A stretch of 64,000 nt of DNA, taken from contig NZ_CP116256.1 in NCBI RefSeq assembly GCF_027947575.1, positions 620,001 through 684,000 of the forward strand. Direction: 5' to 3'. The notes under the pieces were generated by a model that did not search any database, had not been told where the DNA came from, and was given only the letters and a program-made list of their open reading frames with translations. Numbering within the stretch: the stretch's first letter is position 1; each line of letters begins with the position of its first letter. The position numbers were made by a program, and so were the translations under genes. Below, piece by piece: positions 8,266 to 16,620 of the stretch. Source of the stretch: Streptomyces rubrogriseus (GTDB lineage: Bacteria > Actinomycetota > Actinomycetes > Streptomycetales > Streptomycetaceae).

Positions 8266-9489
8266 TCAGGCCGCGCTTTGGGCGGTCCACTCGCTCCAGG
8301 GCATGTTCCAGCCGTTGAGTCCGTTGTCCGGCGCGACCGTGTCGTCCGGGGAGTTCTTGACGACGACGACGTCCCCGACGAGCGAGTTGTCGTAGAACCA
8401 CTTGCCCGGGGTGTCGCCCTGCGCGCCCTGCGCGTCCGCCAGTCCGACGCAGCCGTGGCTGGTGCCCTGGGCGCCGAAGGGCGGGTTGCCGCGGTTGTAC
8501 CAGTAGTTGCCGTGGATGAAGGTGCCCGACTGGCTCAGCCGCATCGCGTGCGGCACGTCCGGGATGTCGTACTCGCCGCCGAACCCGACCGTCGACCCGT
8601 TCATGCGCGTCTGCTCGGACTTCTCCGAGATCACCATCTGCCCGTTGTACGTCGGGTTCGCGGCGCTGCCCGCCGAGATCGGGACCGACTTGAGGGTCTT
8701 GCCGTCGCGCACCACCGTCATGGTCTGCGTGTTCGCGTCCACCGTGGAGACCTGCGCGCGGCCCACGGTGAAGGTCACGGTCTTCTTCTGCACGCCGTAG
8801 AGGCCGTTCGCGCCCTCCACCCCGTCCAGGTCGATCTTCATCGTGACCTTGGAACCGGCCTTCCAGTACTCCTCGGGCCGGAAGTCGAGCCGCTGCCCGT
8901 CGAACCAGTGCCCGACCACCTCCTGCCCGCTGCTGGAGGTGACCGAGATGTGCGACTGCACGCTCTTCCGGTCGGTGATCGCCTTGTCGAACGTGAACGA
9001 CACCGGCATCCCCACCCCGACCGTGCTGCCGCCGTCCGGGGTGTACGTGCCGACGAAGCTGTTGTCCGAGGAGACGGTCGTGAAGACCGAGTCGGCGGCG
9101 GCCGGGCGGCCGTCGGCGTCCTTCGCCCGCGCCGTGATCCGGTACTTCGTGCCCCGCTCCAGCTGCTCCTTCGGCTTCCAGCTGCCGCCGTCGCCGGACA
9201 CCGCGCCCGGTACGGCGGCACCGCTCTCGGCCACGGTCATCTTCACGTCGGTGAGCTTGCCGTCGCTTACCTTCACCCCGGTCGAGTTGATCGAGGCGCC
9301 GGTCGACCCGTCCTTCGCCGAGATCACGAGCTTGGCGACCGAGGTGTCGGCGGACCCGGCGCCGCCCTTGCCGTCCTGCTTGTCGTCGGCGCTGGCGCTC
9401 CCGCCGCAGGCGGTGAGGGTGAGGGCGCCGACCACCAGGGCGGCACAGGCCCCCAGTACGCGCCGCTTGGCTATGTCCGGCGTTGTCAC
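8266..9489 (-). CDS. L,D-transpeptidase lipoprotein (Ig-like domains plus YkuD)
   Basis: A 407-residue exported lipoprotein. The signal peptide ends in the lipobox L-T-A-C with Cys28 as the lipidated residue. A short Ser/Gly/Asp linker leads to two bacterial Ig-like domains (~50-150 and 150-250). The C-terminal YkuD domain carries the catalytic H-G-C-V-G-L signature with Cys347, preceded by H-G-N-Y-W. Such enzymes form 3-3 cross-links in peptidoglycan, outside the membrane; the architecture matches mycobacterial LdtMt2-type proteins. A Trp-rich C-terminal tail is also typical. Monocistronic by context. Confidence 0.93.
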   Translation of the reverse strand: MTTPDIAKRRVLGACAALVVGALTLTACGGSASADDKQDGKGGAGSADTSVAKLVISAKDGSTGASINSTGVKVSDGKLTDVKMTVAESGAAVPGAVSGDGGSWKPKEQLERGTKYRITARAKDADGRPAAADSVFTTVSSDNSFVGTYTPDGGSTVGVGMPVSFTFDKAITDRKSVQSHISVTSSSGQEVVGHWFDGQRLDFRPEEYWKAGSKVTMKIDLDGVEGANGLYGVQKKTVTFTVGRAQVSTVDANTQTMTVVRDGKTLKSVPISAGSAANPTYNGQMVISEKSEQTRMNGSTVGFGGEYDIPDVPHAMRLSQSGTFIHGNYWYNRGNPPFGAQGTSHGCVGLADAQGAQGDTPGKWFYDNSLVGDVVVVKNSPDDTVAPDNGLNGWNMPWSEWTAQSAA

Positions 9490-9625
9490 GGGCTGCTCCA
9501 GGTTCGGGTGTTGTGCGATGTCCGCTTCAGCCGGGTAGAGGCGCCCGGCGGCCCGTGGGGTTCCCGCCGGTCGCCGGAAACGCCGTCACGTGACAAAACC
9601 CGGACAATCGCAACACGGACGGGTC

Positions 9626-9650
9626 AACCGGCCGGGGGCGACGGCCGGTT
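9626..9650 (-). terminator. Hairpin after the P1 peptidase gene
   Basis: A 9-bp perfect inverted repeat (9626-9634 with 9642-9650) with a 7-nt loop, about 50 bp beyond the P1 peptidase stop and upstream of the L,D-transpeptidase start. There is no T-tract. Confidence 0.45.
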
Positions 9651-9688
9651 CAGTCCTCCCGGCCCTCCGGTCCGCCCTGCAGCCCGCC

Positions 9689-9712
9689 CTACATCCCGCC
9701 CTACATCCCGCC
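9689..9712 (-). repeat. 12-bp tandem duplication spanning a stop codon
   Basis: Two identical 12-bp units (9689-9700 and 9701-9712). The proximal copy encodes the last residues G-G-M and the stop of the P1 peptidase; the distal copy repeats G-G-M-stop in the same frame, giving a tandem back-up stop. Confidence 0.8.
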
Positions 9713-10732
9713 GTACAGCCCGTCGTACGACGGCCACGCCCCGCCCGGGCCGTCCACCGGCTCGGCGGCCCGGACCGCGCGCACGATCGCCCGCGTCACC
9801 ACGTCCGCGCCCGCCGCCAGCACCTCGTTCAGCGCGAGCGGCTGCCCGGCGTCGAGCGGACGAGCCCCGGTCGCCAGGGCGAACACCGTGTCCCCGTCGC
9901 TGAGCAGATGCACGGGCCGCACCGCACGCGCGATCCCGTCGTGCGCGGTGCCGGCCAGCTTCTGCGCCTGCGCCTTGGTCAGGTCGGCATCGGTGGCGAC
10001 CACGGCGAGCGTGGTGTTCAGCGGCGGCGGCGCGTTCCTCGCCGCGGCCTCGGCAAGCCGCCGCCCCGCGGCCTCGTGGACCTCCGGCGCCGGGTACTCG
10101 ACACGTCCGCCGCGGAACAACTCCCCGTACAGCGCCCCGGTTTCCGGATCCGTCACCGATCCCGCCGCGTTGGCCACCACCAGCGCCGCCACCGTGATCC
10201 CCGAGTCCAGCACGGTGCTCGCGGTGCCCACCCCGCCCTTCAGCGTGCCGACCACGGCACCCGTGCCCGCCCCGACACACCCCTCGGCCACCGCGGCGCC
10301 CGGCGCGCTCGCGTGCGCCGCCGCCACCGCCGCGTACCCGGTGGCCGCGTCCGGCCTGGCCCGGAAGTCGCCCCCGCGGCCCAGGTCGAAGACGCAGGCC
10401 GCGGGCACCACCGGCACCACGTGGGCCGGAGCGGGCCCCACCCGCACGCCGCGCCCGCGCTCCTCCAGCCAGGCCATCACGCCCGAGGCCGCGTCCAGTC
10501 CGTAGGCGCTGCCACCGGTCAGCACCACCGCCTGCACCTTCTGCACCAGGTTGCGCGGATCGAGGGCGTCGGTCTCCTTGGTGCCGGGGCCGCCGCCGCG
10601 CACGTCCACACCGGCGACCGCTCCGCCCTCCGGCGCGAGCACCACCGTCGTCCCCGTGAGCCACCCGTCCCCGGTGCGGGTCGCGTGCCCCACCAGCAGA
10701 CCGGCGACGTCCGTCAATGCGTCAACTGTCAT
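9701..10732 (-). CDS. P1/S58 family peptidase (DmpA-like)
   Basis: A 343-residue member of the DmpA/peptidase S58 family of self-processing aminopeptidases. The N-terminal V-A-G-L-L-V-G-H-A-T and the R-G-G-x-P-G-T-x-E-T-D-x-L stretch (~45-58) are family hallmarks, as is V-L-T-G-G-S-A-Y-G-L-D-A. The N-T-T motif near residue 235 (P-P-L-N-T-T-L-A-V-V-A-T-D) holds the expected self-cleavage site and Thr nucleophile. Members cleave N-terminal residues from peptides or amides; the native substrate is unknown. The C-terminus W-P-S-Y-D-G-L-Y-G-G-M is Gly/Tyr rich. Confidence 0.85.
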   Translation of the reverse strand: MTVDALTDVAGLLVGHATRTGDGWLTGTTVVLAPEGGAVAGVDVRGGGPGTKETDALDPRNLVQKVQAVVLTGGSAYGLDAASGVMAWLEERGRGVRVGPAPAHVVPVVPAACVFDLGRGGDFRARPDAATGYAAVAAAHASAPGAAVAEGCVGAGTGAVVGTLKGGVGTASTVLDSGITVAALVVANAAGSVTDPETGALYGELFRGGRVEYPAPEVHEAAGRRLAEAAARNAPPPLNTTLAVVATDADLTKAQAQKLAGTAHDGIARAVRPVHLLSDGDTVFALATGARPLDAGQPLALNEVLAAGADVVTRAIVRAVRAAEPVDGPGGAWPSYDGLYGGM

Positions 10733-10760
10733 GCGGCCAGTCTCGACCAGCCACCCGCGA

Positions 10761-10860
10761 CGGCGCGGGAAGCGGCGGGAAGCGGCGGGAGGCGGTTGGA
10801 AGCGGCGAGAGGCGGCGGGAGGCGGCTGGAGACGACGGGAGGCGGCCGGAGGCGACGGGC
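10761..10860 (+). repeat. Ten-unit degenerate 10-bp tandem repeat
   Basis: Ten contiguous 10-bp units, consensus RGCGGCGGGA, fill most of the gap between the LtrA stop (10877) and the P1 peptidase start (10732). One strand is almost all purine plus C at fixed positions. It lies directly upstream of the P1 peptidase, where its promoter must be. Confidence 0.85.
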
Positions 10861-10876
10861 GGGAGGCGGCCGTGCT

Positions 10877-12109
10877 TCAGGCGGCCGGTGCCGCCGCGCG
10901 CCGCTCCCGCTCGGTGCGCCGCGCGGTCAGCGCCACCCCGGCCGCCACGGTCAGGGCCAGGACGATCCCCGCCACGAGCACCGCCTCGGCGCCGAGGAAG
11001 GTGCAGCCGAGCACCAGGAGCGCGGCCGTCGGCAGCACGAGCTGCTCGGCGACGCCCACCTTGAAGTGCCGCGCGTGCAGCGCCCACACCGTGAGCAGGA
11101 ACACCGCCGTCGGCACGGTCACCGCCGCGGCCGCGGCCACCGCGGAGATGTGCGCCTTGCCCACGGCCTGCTCCACCGTCACCTCCAGTCCTGCGCCGAT
11201 CGCCGCCGCCGATGCGAACACCAGGTAGTGGCCGTAACCCCACAGGAAGGACTGTCTGCTGGACCTCAGATAACTGTGCACGGGCACCACGAAGTAGATC
11301 CACCAGGCCGCGAAGACGATCAGCAGTCCGCCGGCCGCGATCGGGAGGACCTCGCCCAGCGCGTCGTTCTCCTCGATGCCCGACTTCACCGCGACCGTGG
11401 CCGCGGCGATGGTCTCGCCGAGCACGATGATCGTGAGCAGCCCGTACCGCTCGGCGATGTGGTGCGGGTGCCAGGACGACGGGTGCTTGCGCTCGGCGTA
11501 CGCCGGAACGCACAGCTCCAGCACCACCATCACCAGGAACAGCCAGCCGCGGTCGTCCTCCGGCAGGAACAGGATCCCCAGCCAGCCGATCTGGCACAGC
11601 AGCACGCCGACCGAGTAGCTCCGGGCCATGGTGCTCTCCGGCGGCGCGGCCGACCGGCCCGCCCTGAGCCACTGCGCCGCCATGGCGACCCGCATGATCA
11701 GGTAACCGATGACGACGGCCACCCAGTCGTGGTCCTCGAAGGCCCGGGAGACCCCGGCCGCCAGGACCAGCACCCCGGCGATCTGGACCAGCGTGACCAC
11801 CCGGTAGAGGACGTCGTCGTTGTCGTACGCGGAGGCGAACCAGGTGAAGTTCATCCACGCCCACCAGATGGCGAAGAAGACCATCGCGTAGTTGAGGACG
11901 CCCTCGCCGGCATGGCCCTCCGCGACGGCGTGCACCAGCTGGACGCCCGCCTGGGCGATGGCGACGACGAAGCACAGGTCGAAGAAGAGCTCCAGCGGCG
12001 TGGCGGCGCGGTGCGACTCGTGCCGGTGGCGGGCCTTCAGGCGGCGCACCGGAGGGTGGCCGTCGGGCGGCGGCCCGGCGGGCGCGCTCGCGGAGGGGGA
12101 ACTGGACAT
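10877..12109 (-). CDS. Low temperature requirement protein A (LtrA) family membrane protein
   Basis: A 410-residue polytopic membrane protein of the LtrA family. The signature R-x-A-T-P-L-E-L-F-F-D-L-C-F-V-V-A-I-A-Q is at ~35-55, and the conserved E-R-x-G-L-L-T-I-I-V-L-G-E-T-I motif lies mid-protein. About ten to eleven hydrophobic helices are visible. The family takes its name from cold-sensitive Listeria mutants; its biochemical role is unknown. The frame runs further upstream, but two adjacent ATGs at 12107-12112 with GGGAG just before them fix the N-terminus at M-S-S-S-P. Confidence 0.88.
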   Translation of the reverse strand: MSSSPSASAPAGPPPDGHPPVRRLKARHRHESHRAATPLELFFDLCFVVAIAQAGVQLVHAVAEGHAGEGVLNYAMVFFAIWWAWMNFTWFASAYDNDDVLYRVVTLVQIAGVLVLAAGVSRAFEDHDWVAVVIGYLIMRVAMAAQWLRAGRSAAPPESTMARSYSVGVLLCQIGWLGILFLPEDDRGWLFLVMVVLELCVPAYAERKHPSSWHPHHIAERYGLLTIIVLGETIAAATVAVKSGIEENDALGEVLPIAAGGLLIVFAAWWIYFVVPVHSYLRSSRQSFLWGYGHYLVFASAAAIGAGLEVTVEQAVGKAHISAVAAAAAVTVPTAVFLLTVWALHARHFKVGVAEQLVLPTAALLVLGCTFLGAEAVLVAGIVLALTVAAGVALTARRTERERRAAAPAA

Positions 12110-12223
12110 CATGGCTCCCAGCACAGCAGAGACGGTGCGGACGTGCTTGCGCGACCCCCCGTCCGCCGCGGTGGACGGGGGCGCGGGGAACGGCGTCCAC
12201 GGGGCGAGCCGTACCCTGGACGC

Positions 12224-12400
12224 ATGAGTACCACCCCCGAACCGGAGCCCGGCGCCCCCCGGCCCGCGCTGGTCTTCGACGACCCGCTGGACCAGCAGAG
12301 CTCGGACGACACCGACCGCGGCTGGGGCGAGCGGCCCGAGGGCGACAGCGCGGCCGACCTGAAGCGCTTCCTCGACGAGAAGCCGCCCCACCACCTGTGA
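12224..12400 (+). CDS. Small acidic conserved protein, 58 residues
   Basis: A small hydrophilic protein rich in Pro, Asp and Glu, with no membrane segment: M-S-T-T-P-E-P-E-P-G-A-P-R-P at the start, a D-D-P-L-D-Q-Q-S-S-D-D centre and a C-terminal F-L-D-E-K-P-P-H-H-L. It starts at an ATG 115 bp from the divergent LtrA start and ends 26 bp before the convergent mscL stop. Similar short proteins occur in Streptomyces. Function unknown; codon use (GC at third positions) supports coding. Confidence 0.6.
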   Translation: MSTTPEPEPGAPRPALVFDDPLDQQSSDDTDRGWGERPEGDSAADLKRFLDEKPPHHL

Positions 12401-12425
12401 GCCGCCCGGGCCCGGACCGCCCGCG

Positions 12426-12896
12426 CTACGAGCGGTCGTGCCCCGAACCGCGCTGTGCGATCAGGGCGTCGCGGATCTCCTTGAGCACCTCCAGCTCGGA
12501 GACCTCGATGACCTCCTCGGCGCTCTCCTTCGCCTTGCGGCGGGCCTCCTGCCGGGCCAGGTACTTCGACATGGGCAGCACCATCAGGAAGTACACGACG
12601 GCCGCCGTGATCAGGAACGTGAGGGTGGCGCCCAGCACCGAGCCCCAGAGGATCCGCACGCCCGTGGCGCTGTCGCCGGTCCCGGTGCACGGGCCCTTCA
12701 GGCAGGAGCTGTAGCTGTCCAGGCTCTGCGTGCCGAACGCCCCGACCAGGGGGTTGATGACCCCGTCCACCACCGAGTTGACGATCTTGGTGAAGGCGGC
12801 GCCGATGACGACCGCCACCGCCAGGTCGATGACGTTTCCGCGCATCAGGAAGGCCTTGAAGCCCTGCCAGACGCTCGGCTCGTTCTTCTCGCTCAC
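12426..12896 (-). CDS. mscL: Large-conductance mechanosensitive channel MscL
   Basis: A 156-residue channel that opens under membrane tension to release solutes in osmotic downshock. Helix S1/TM1 is [22 protein letters not shown] (~13-34), followed by [10 protein letters not shown]2 is ~80-105. The C-terminal charged helix ends in L-x-E-I-R-D-A-L. The external loop is longer than usual and holds two Cys (S-C-L-K-G-P-C). The GTG at 12896 is chosen over 12935 because GAGGAG lies 10 nt upstream and the residues before it are not family-like. Confidence 0.95.
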   Translation of the reverse strand: MSEKNEPSVWQGFKAFLMRGNVIDLAVAVVIGAAFTKIVNSVVDGVINPLVGAFGTQSLDSYSSCLKGPCTGTGDSATGVRILWGSVLGATLTFLITAAVVYFLMVLPMSKYLARQEARRKAKESAEEVIEVSELEVLKEIRDALIAQRGSGHDRS

Positions 12897-13007
12897 GGTG
12901 GGCGCACTCCTCGCTTGAACAGGTGTAGGAACCAAACGCTCCGCAACCTACGACAGCGTTGGGCCGTCCTGTCCAATCCCATCCCTCGAACGAGGGACTT
13001 GACTGGC

Positions 13008-13670
13008 TCAGCACAGGGTCACCGCCAACCGTTCCGTGGTACCCGCGCCGACCAGCCGGTGGGCGGTGGCACGCGGCACCGAGACGACGACCAGCGCCCC
13101 GCCCGCCGCCGGATCCGCCACGGGCTCCGGCACCTTAGTCACCCGCGCACCGCGTGCGATCACCGAGGCGTCGTCCGCACCGCCGTCCCCGGCCGCCACG
13201 ACGTCGACCCGGTCGCCCGGCCTGAGCAGCCGCACCGTGGCCGCGTCGGCGATGCGCACCGGTGCCGCCACGAACCGGGTGGCGGGCCGCTCGCCCACCG
13301 GATCGGCCACCGGATGTCCGCGTGCCCGCCGCGCGTCCTGCCCGCCGGCCCCCGGATGCGGGCCCGCCGCCACCAGCGCTGCGGCCGTGACCGCGAGCCC
13401 GGCGGCCAGGGCACGCCGCCGGTGCCGTACGAGCCGGTGCAGCCGATGACGTCCGCCGCGCACCCGCACGGGGGCGAACTGCGGCACCTCGCAGGTGGGC
13501 GGCGCATCGGTGCCGGGCGGAAGGGAGAACGGGAAGGAGGAAGCGGAAGGGGAGGGCGAGGGGAAGGGCAGGGCGGGACGGAACACGGGGACCACCACCT
13601 GTGACGAGGGACCGGCTTGCGCTCCCACGATGGGGCTTTTCGCCGCGTCCCGCCGAAGCCCGTGGACCAC
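13008..13670 (-). CDS. SAF-domain (RcpC/CpaB-like) membrane-anchored protein
   Basis: Up to 220 residues. A Pro/Ser-rich N-terminus leads to a basic stretch (R-H-R-L-H-R-L-V-R-H-R-R-R) and one membrane helix (~86-102, A-L-A-A-G-L-A-V-T-A-A-A-L-V-A-A). An SAF/RcpC-type domain follows, with V-A-A-P-V-R-I-A-D-A-A-T-V-x-L-L-R-P-G-D-R-V-D-V. In pilus systems such proteins (CpaB/RcpC) support Flp pilus assembly, but no pilus genes are nearby and many actinobacteria carry solitary versions. The start is uncertain: the outermost GTG lacks a ribosome site, and GTGs near 13586-13598 are alternatives. Confidence 0.7.
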   Translation of the reverse strand: MVHGLRRDAAKSPIVGAQAGPSSQVVVPVFRPALPFPSPSPSASSFPFSLPPGTDAPPTCEVPQFAPVRVRGGRHRLHRLVRHRRRALAAGLAVTAAALVAAGPHPGAGGQDARRARGHPVADPVGERPATRFVAAPVRIADAATVRLLRPGDRVDVVAAGDGGADDASVIARGARVTKVPEPVADPAAGGALVVVSVPRATAHRLVGAGTTERLAVTLC

Positions 13671-13736
13671 GGACCGGTTGTGGACAACTCCCTCACCGGA
13701 ACGTGGCGTTCCCCCGGCCTGCGGGCCTGCGCACCC

Positions 13737-14579
13737 CTACGGCAGCGCGATCCCCGGATCCATCCCGCCCAGCGCCGCCCCGCACGGGCAGTCCCGCTCG
13801 CCGGACGCCGGCAGCGCGGCCACCGCGTCGAACAGGACGCCCCGCAGCCGGTCCACGTTCGCCGCGAACACCCGCAGCACCTCCTCGTGCGAGACGCCCT
13901 CGCCGCTCTCCGCGCCGGCGTCGAGGTCGGTCACCAGGGTCAGCGAGGTGTAGCAGAGCTCCAGCTCGCGGGCGAGCGCCGCCTCCGGGTGGCCGGTCAT
14001 CCCCACCACCGACCAGCCCTGCGCCCGGTGCCACAGCGACTCCGCGCGGGTCCCGAAACGGGGCCCCTCGACCACGACCAGGGTGCCGCCGTCCACCGGT
14101 TCCCACTCCCGCCCCCGGGCCGCCTTCAGCGCGGCGGCCCGTCCGGTGGGGCAGTACGGGTCGGCCAGCGACACGTGCACCACGTTGGGCACCGTGCCGT
14201 CGGGCATCGGCAGCCCGTCGAAGTAGGTCGACGGGCGGGACTTGGTGCGGTCGACGAACTGGTCCGGCACCAGCAGCGTGCCCGGCCCGTACTCGGGGCG
14301 CAGGCCGCCGACCGCACACGGGCCGAAGACCTGGCGTGCGCCGACCGAACGCAGCGCCCACAGGTTGGCCCGGTAGTTGATCCGGTGCGGCGGCAGATGG
14401 TGGCCGCGACCGTGCCGGGGGAGGAAGGCGACCCGCCGGCCGGCGACCTCGCCGAGGAAGAGGGAGTCGCTGGGCGGCCCGTACGGGGTGTCGACCCGGA
14501 CCTCGGTCACGTCGTCGAGGAACGAGTAGAACCCGGAGCCGCCGATCACGCCGATCTCGGCCTTCACCTTGTTCGCCAT
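13737..14579 (-). CDS. mtnP: S-methyl-5'-thioadenosine phosphorylase
   Basis: A 280-residue type 2 purine nucleoside phosphorylase. It splits methylthioadenosine with phosphate into adenine and methylthioribose-1-phosphate, recycling polyamine and SAM by-products in the cytosol. The N-terminal phosphate loop I-G-V-I-G-G-S-G-F-Y (~9-18) is present. So are the phosphate/ribose motif P-R-H-G-R-G-H-x-L-P-P-H-x-I-N-Y-R-A-N (~54-72) and the late V-G-M-T-G-H-P-E-A-x-L-A-R-E-L-E-L-C-Y (the usual MTAP motif has T-x-x-P-E). Family members here may also accept inosine-type substrates. Confidence 0.88.
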   Translation of the reverse strand: MANKVKAEIGVIGGSGFYSFLDDVTEVRVDTPYGPPSDSLFLGEVAGRRVAFLPRHGRGHHLPPHRINYRANLWALRSVGARQVFGPCAVGGLRPEYGPGTLLVPDQFVDRTKSRPSTYFDGLPMPDGTVPNVVHVSLADPYCPTGRAAALKAARGREWEPVDGGTLVVVEGPRFGTRAESLWHRAQGWSVVGMTGHPEAALARELELCYTSLTLVTDLDAGAESGEGVSHEEVLRVFAANVDRLRGVLFDAVAALPASGERDCPCGAALGGMDPGIALP

Positions 14580-14612
14580 GCCCGCACCCTAACCGCCCGG
14601 CACAACGCCGAG

Positions 14613-14640
14613 GACCCCGTCGTCGGGCGACGACAGGGTC
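14613..14640 (-). terminator. Hairpin after the FmdB-type gene
   Basis: A 28-nt imperfect hairpin (GACCC plus GTCGTC arms with one mismatch, short G loop) lies ~70 bp past the FmdB-type stop. It ends transcription before the MTA phosphorylase gene. Confidence 0.5.
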
Positions 14641-14709
14641 TCGTAAGAAGTGGGTCCCGCGCGGCGGAAGGGAAGGAACCGGGTCCCGCGCGACGGTGGG
14701 AGCCGGGTG

Positions 14710-15039
14710 CTACGCGGCGGTGGTGCCCGCGGAGGAGCTGCCGGAGCCCGACGACGAACCGGAGCCCGACGAGGACGCCGAGGACGAACCCGAGTCCGAG
14801 GACGACGACGAAGCCGAGGCCGTCTTCGAGGACGACGACGCCGGCGAGCTGCTCGACGAGCTGCCGCGGCTGTCGTTGCGGTAGAAGCCGGAGCCCTTGA
14901 AGACGATGCCTACCGCCGAGAACACCTTCTTCAGGCGGCCCTGGCAGTTCGGGCACTCGGTGAGGGCGTCGTCGGTGAACTTCTGCACCGCCTCGAGGCC
15001 CTCGCCGCACTCGGTGCACTGGTACTGGTACGTCGGCAC
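14710..15039 (-). CDS. FmdB family zinc-ribbon protein with a serine-rich tail
   Basis: A 109-residue protein. Residues 1-45 are the FmdB zinc ribbon: M-P-T-Y-Q-Y-Q-C-T-E-C-G ... C-P-N-C, then the conserved K-V-F-S-A-V-G-I-V-F-K-G-S-G-F-Y. The last ~50 residues are nearly all Ser with Ala, Gly and Thr and are surely disordered. FmdB-type proteins are often called regulators, but their function is not established. The start is the ATG at 15039 with AGGAAGA 6-12 nt upstream. It lies between the MFS gene and mtnP on the same strand. Confidence 0.85.
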   Translation of the reverse strand: MPTYQYQCTECGEGLEAVQKFTDDALTECPNCQGRLKKVFSAVGIVFKGSGFYRNDSRGSSSSSSPASSSSKTASASSSSSDSGSSSASSSGSGSSSGSGSSSAGTTAA

Positions 15040-15106
15040 TGTCTTCCTCCTGGCACTCTCACTCGATGAGTGCTAACGACGGTCCATAGTGACCTATTCC
15101 GCGGGA

Positions 15107-16372
15107 TCAGTCCACTGCGGCGGGCGCGCGGTGACCGACACCACGTGCGACGGTGCGGCCGTGGGACCGGGTCGCCAGCCGCGACCGGAGCGCCACCAGG
15201 ACCGCCAGCGCGAGGACCGTGCCGCCCATCGGCACCAGGAACCCGGCACCGTCCCGGACCCGGTCCTCCAGCTGTCCGGCGACGGTCACGGCCGCCGCCT
15301 GGCCCAGTGCGACGGCGCCGGTCAGCCAGGTGAAGGCCTCGGTGCGGGCGCCCGCCGGGACCAGGCCCTCGACCAGGGTGTAGCCGGTGACGATGGCGGG
15401 CGCGACGCACATGCCGACCAGCAGGCCGAGGCCCGCCAGTACGAGCACCGAGTGCGCGGCCCAGAGGCCGGACGCGGTCAGCGCCAGGGCGGCGTAGCCG
15501 ACCAGGAGGCGCCGCTGCGGGGCCACCTTCCAGGCGATGGCGCCGCAGGCCAGGCCGGAGATCATGTTGCCCGCCGCGAAGACGCCGTACAGGACGCCGT
15601 TGAGACCGGGCTCGCCGATGGACTCGGTGAACGCGGCCAGCGACACCTGCATGCCGCCGAAGACGGAACCGATGCCCAGGAAGGCGACGATCAGCACCCG
15701 CACGCCGGGCACCCGCAGCGCGGAAACGTGCTCCACGCGCGCGTGCCCGCCGTCGGCGTCGCCGACCTTCGGCTCGGTGCTCTTCCGGGCGGCGAACAGC
15801 AGACCGCCCACCAGGGTGAGCGCGGCCTCCGTGACCAGGCCCGCGGCCGGGTCGACGGCCGTGCACAGGGCGGTCGCCACCAGGGGGCCGAGGACGAAGG
15901 TCAGCTCGTCGGTGACGGACTCGAAGGCGGCCGCCGTGCTCATCAGGGGGGAGTCCTTGAGCTTCACGGCCCAGCGGGCCCGCACCATGGGCCCGACCTG
16001 CGGCACCGAGGCGCCGGTGGGTACCGCCGCCAGGAACAGCGCCCACAGGGGCGCGTCCGCGAGCGCGAGGACGGTCAGGGTCAGCCCGGACGCCGCGTGC
16101 ACGAGCACGCCGGGCAGCAGGACGGCGCGCTGCCCGTAGCGGTCGGCGAGCCGGCCGCTGTACGGGGCGAACACGGCCATGGAGACACCGGTGACGGCCG
16201 CGGCGGCGCCCGCGACGCCGTAGGAGCCGGTGGTGTGCTGCACCAGCAGCACGATGGAGAGCGTCAGCATGGCGAACGGCTGGCGTGCCGCGAAGCCGGG
16301 GAGCAGGAACGTCCAGGCGCCGCGGGTGCGCAGCAGCTGCCCGTATCCCGGACGGGTGACCGTGGATGCCAC
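15107..16372 (-). CDS. MFS transporter, 12 helices
   Basis: A 421-residue major facilitator. It starts R-T-R-G-A-W-T-F-L-L-P-G-F-A-A-R and shows motif A-like G-R-L-A-D-R-Y-G-Q-R in loop 2-3. About twelve hydrophobic helices are separated by a cytoplasmic central loop near residues 195-215 (A-R-K-S-T-E-P-K-V-G-D-A-D-G). Likely an exporter of unknown substrate. GTG start. The next gene upstream (antiporter) is on the same strand but 248 bp away, so it probably has its own promoter. The 3' neighbour is the FmdB-type gene. Confidence 0.83.
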   Translation of the reverse strand: MASTVTRPGYGQLLRTRGAWTFLLPGFAARQPFAMLTLSIVLLVQHTTGSYGVAGAAAAVTGVSMAVFAPYSGRLADRYGQRAVLLPGVLVHAASGLTLTVLALADAPLWALFLAAVPTGASVPQVGPMVRARWAVKLKDSPLMSTAAAFESVTDELTFVLGPLVATALCTAVDPAAGLVTEAALTLVGGLLFAARKSTEPKVGDADGGHARVEHVSALRVPGVRVLIVAFLGIGSVFGGMQVSLAAFTESIGEPGLNGVLYGVFAAGNMISGLACGAIAWKVAPQRRLLVGYAALALTASGLWAAHSVLVLAGLGLLVGMCVAPAIVTGYTLVEGLVPAGARTEAFTWLTGAVALGQAAAVTVAGQLEDRVRDGAGFLVPMGGTVLALAVLVALRSRLATRSHGRTVARGVGHRAPAAVD

Positions 16373-16620
16373 GGCCCGTGCCTTTCTGCCGCCTGGTAGC
16401 GCGGTCCCGCTGCGTGACGGTCGTCGTGCGGGAGCGCCGAGAGCTGTCCACTCGCGCGGACTGCGGTAGATGCCGGAGCCCGCGTGGATGAGGGGGCGAT
16501 CCGGCCGCCATACGGTCGCGCCAGCTCTGCTTCAGACAGAGGTGGTTCGATCAGGTGCGGCCTTCATCGTACAGGGGGCGGGGGAGGGGCGGCCTGTGAA
16601 AGGGAGCACCTCTCGTATGC

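Noticed and set aside
9590..12400. A 936-codon plus-strand frame across the P1 peptidase and LtrA genes
   Set aside because: Only its last 59 codons (from the ATG at 12224) look like a real small gene; the rest mirrors conserved minus-strand genes.
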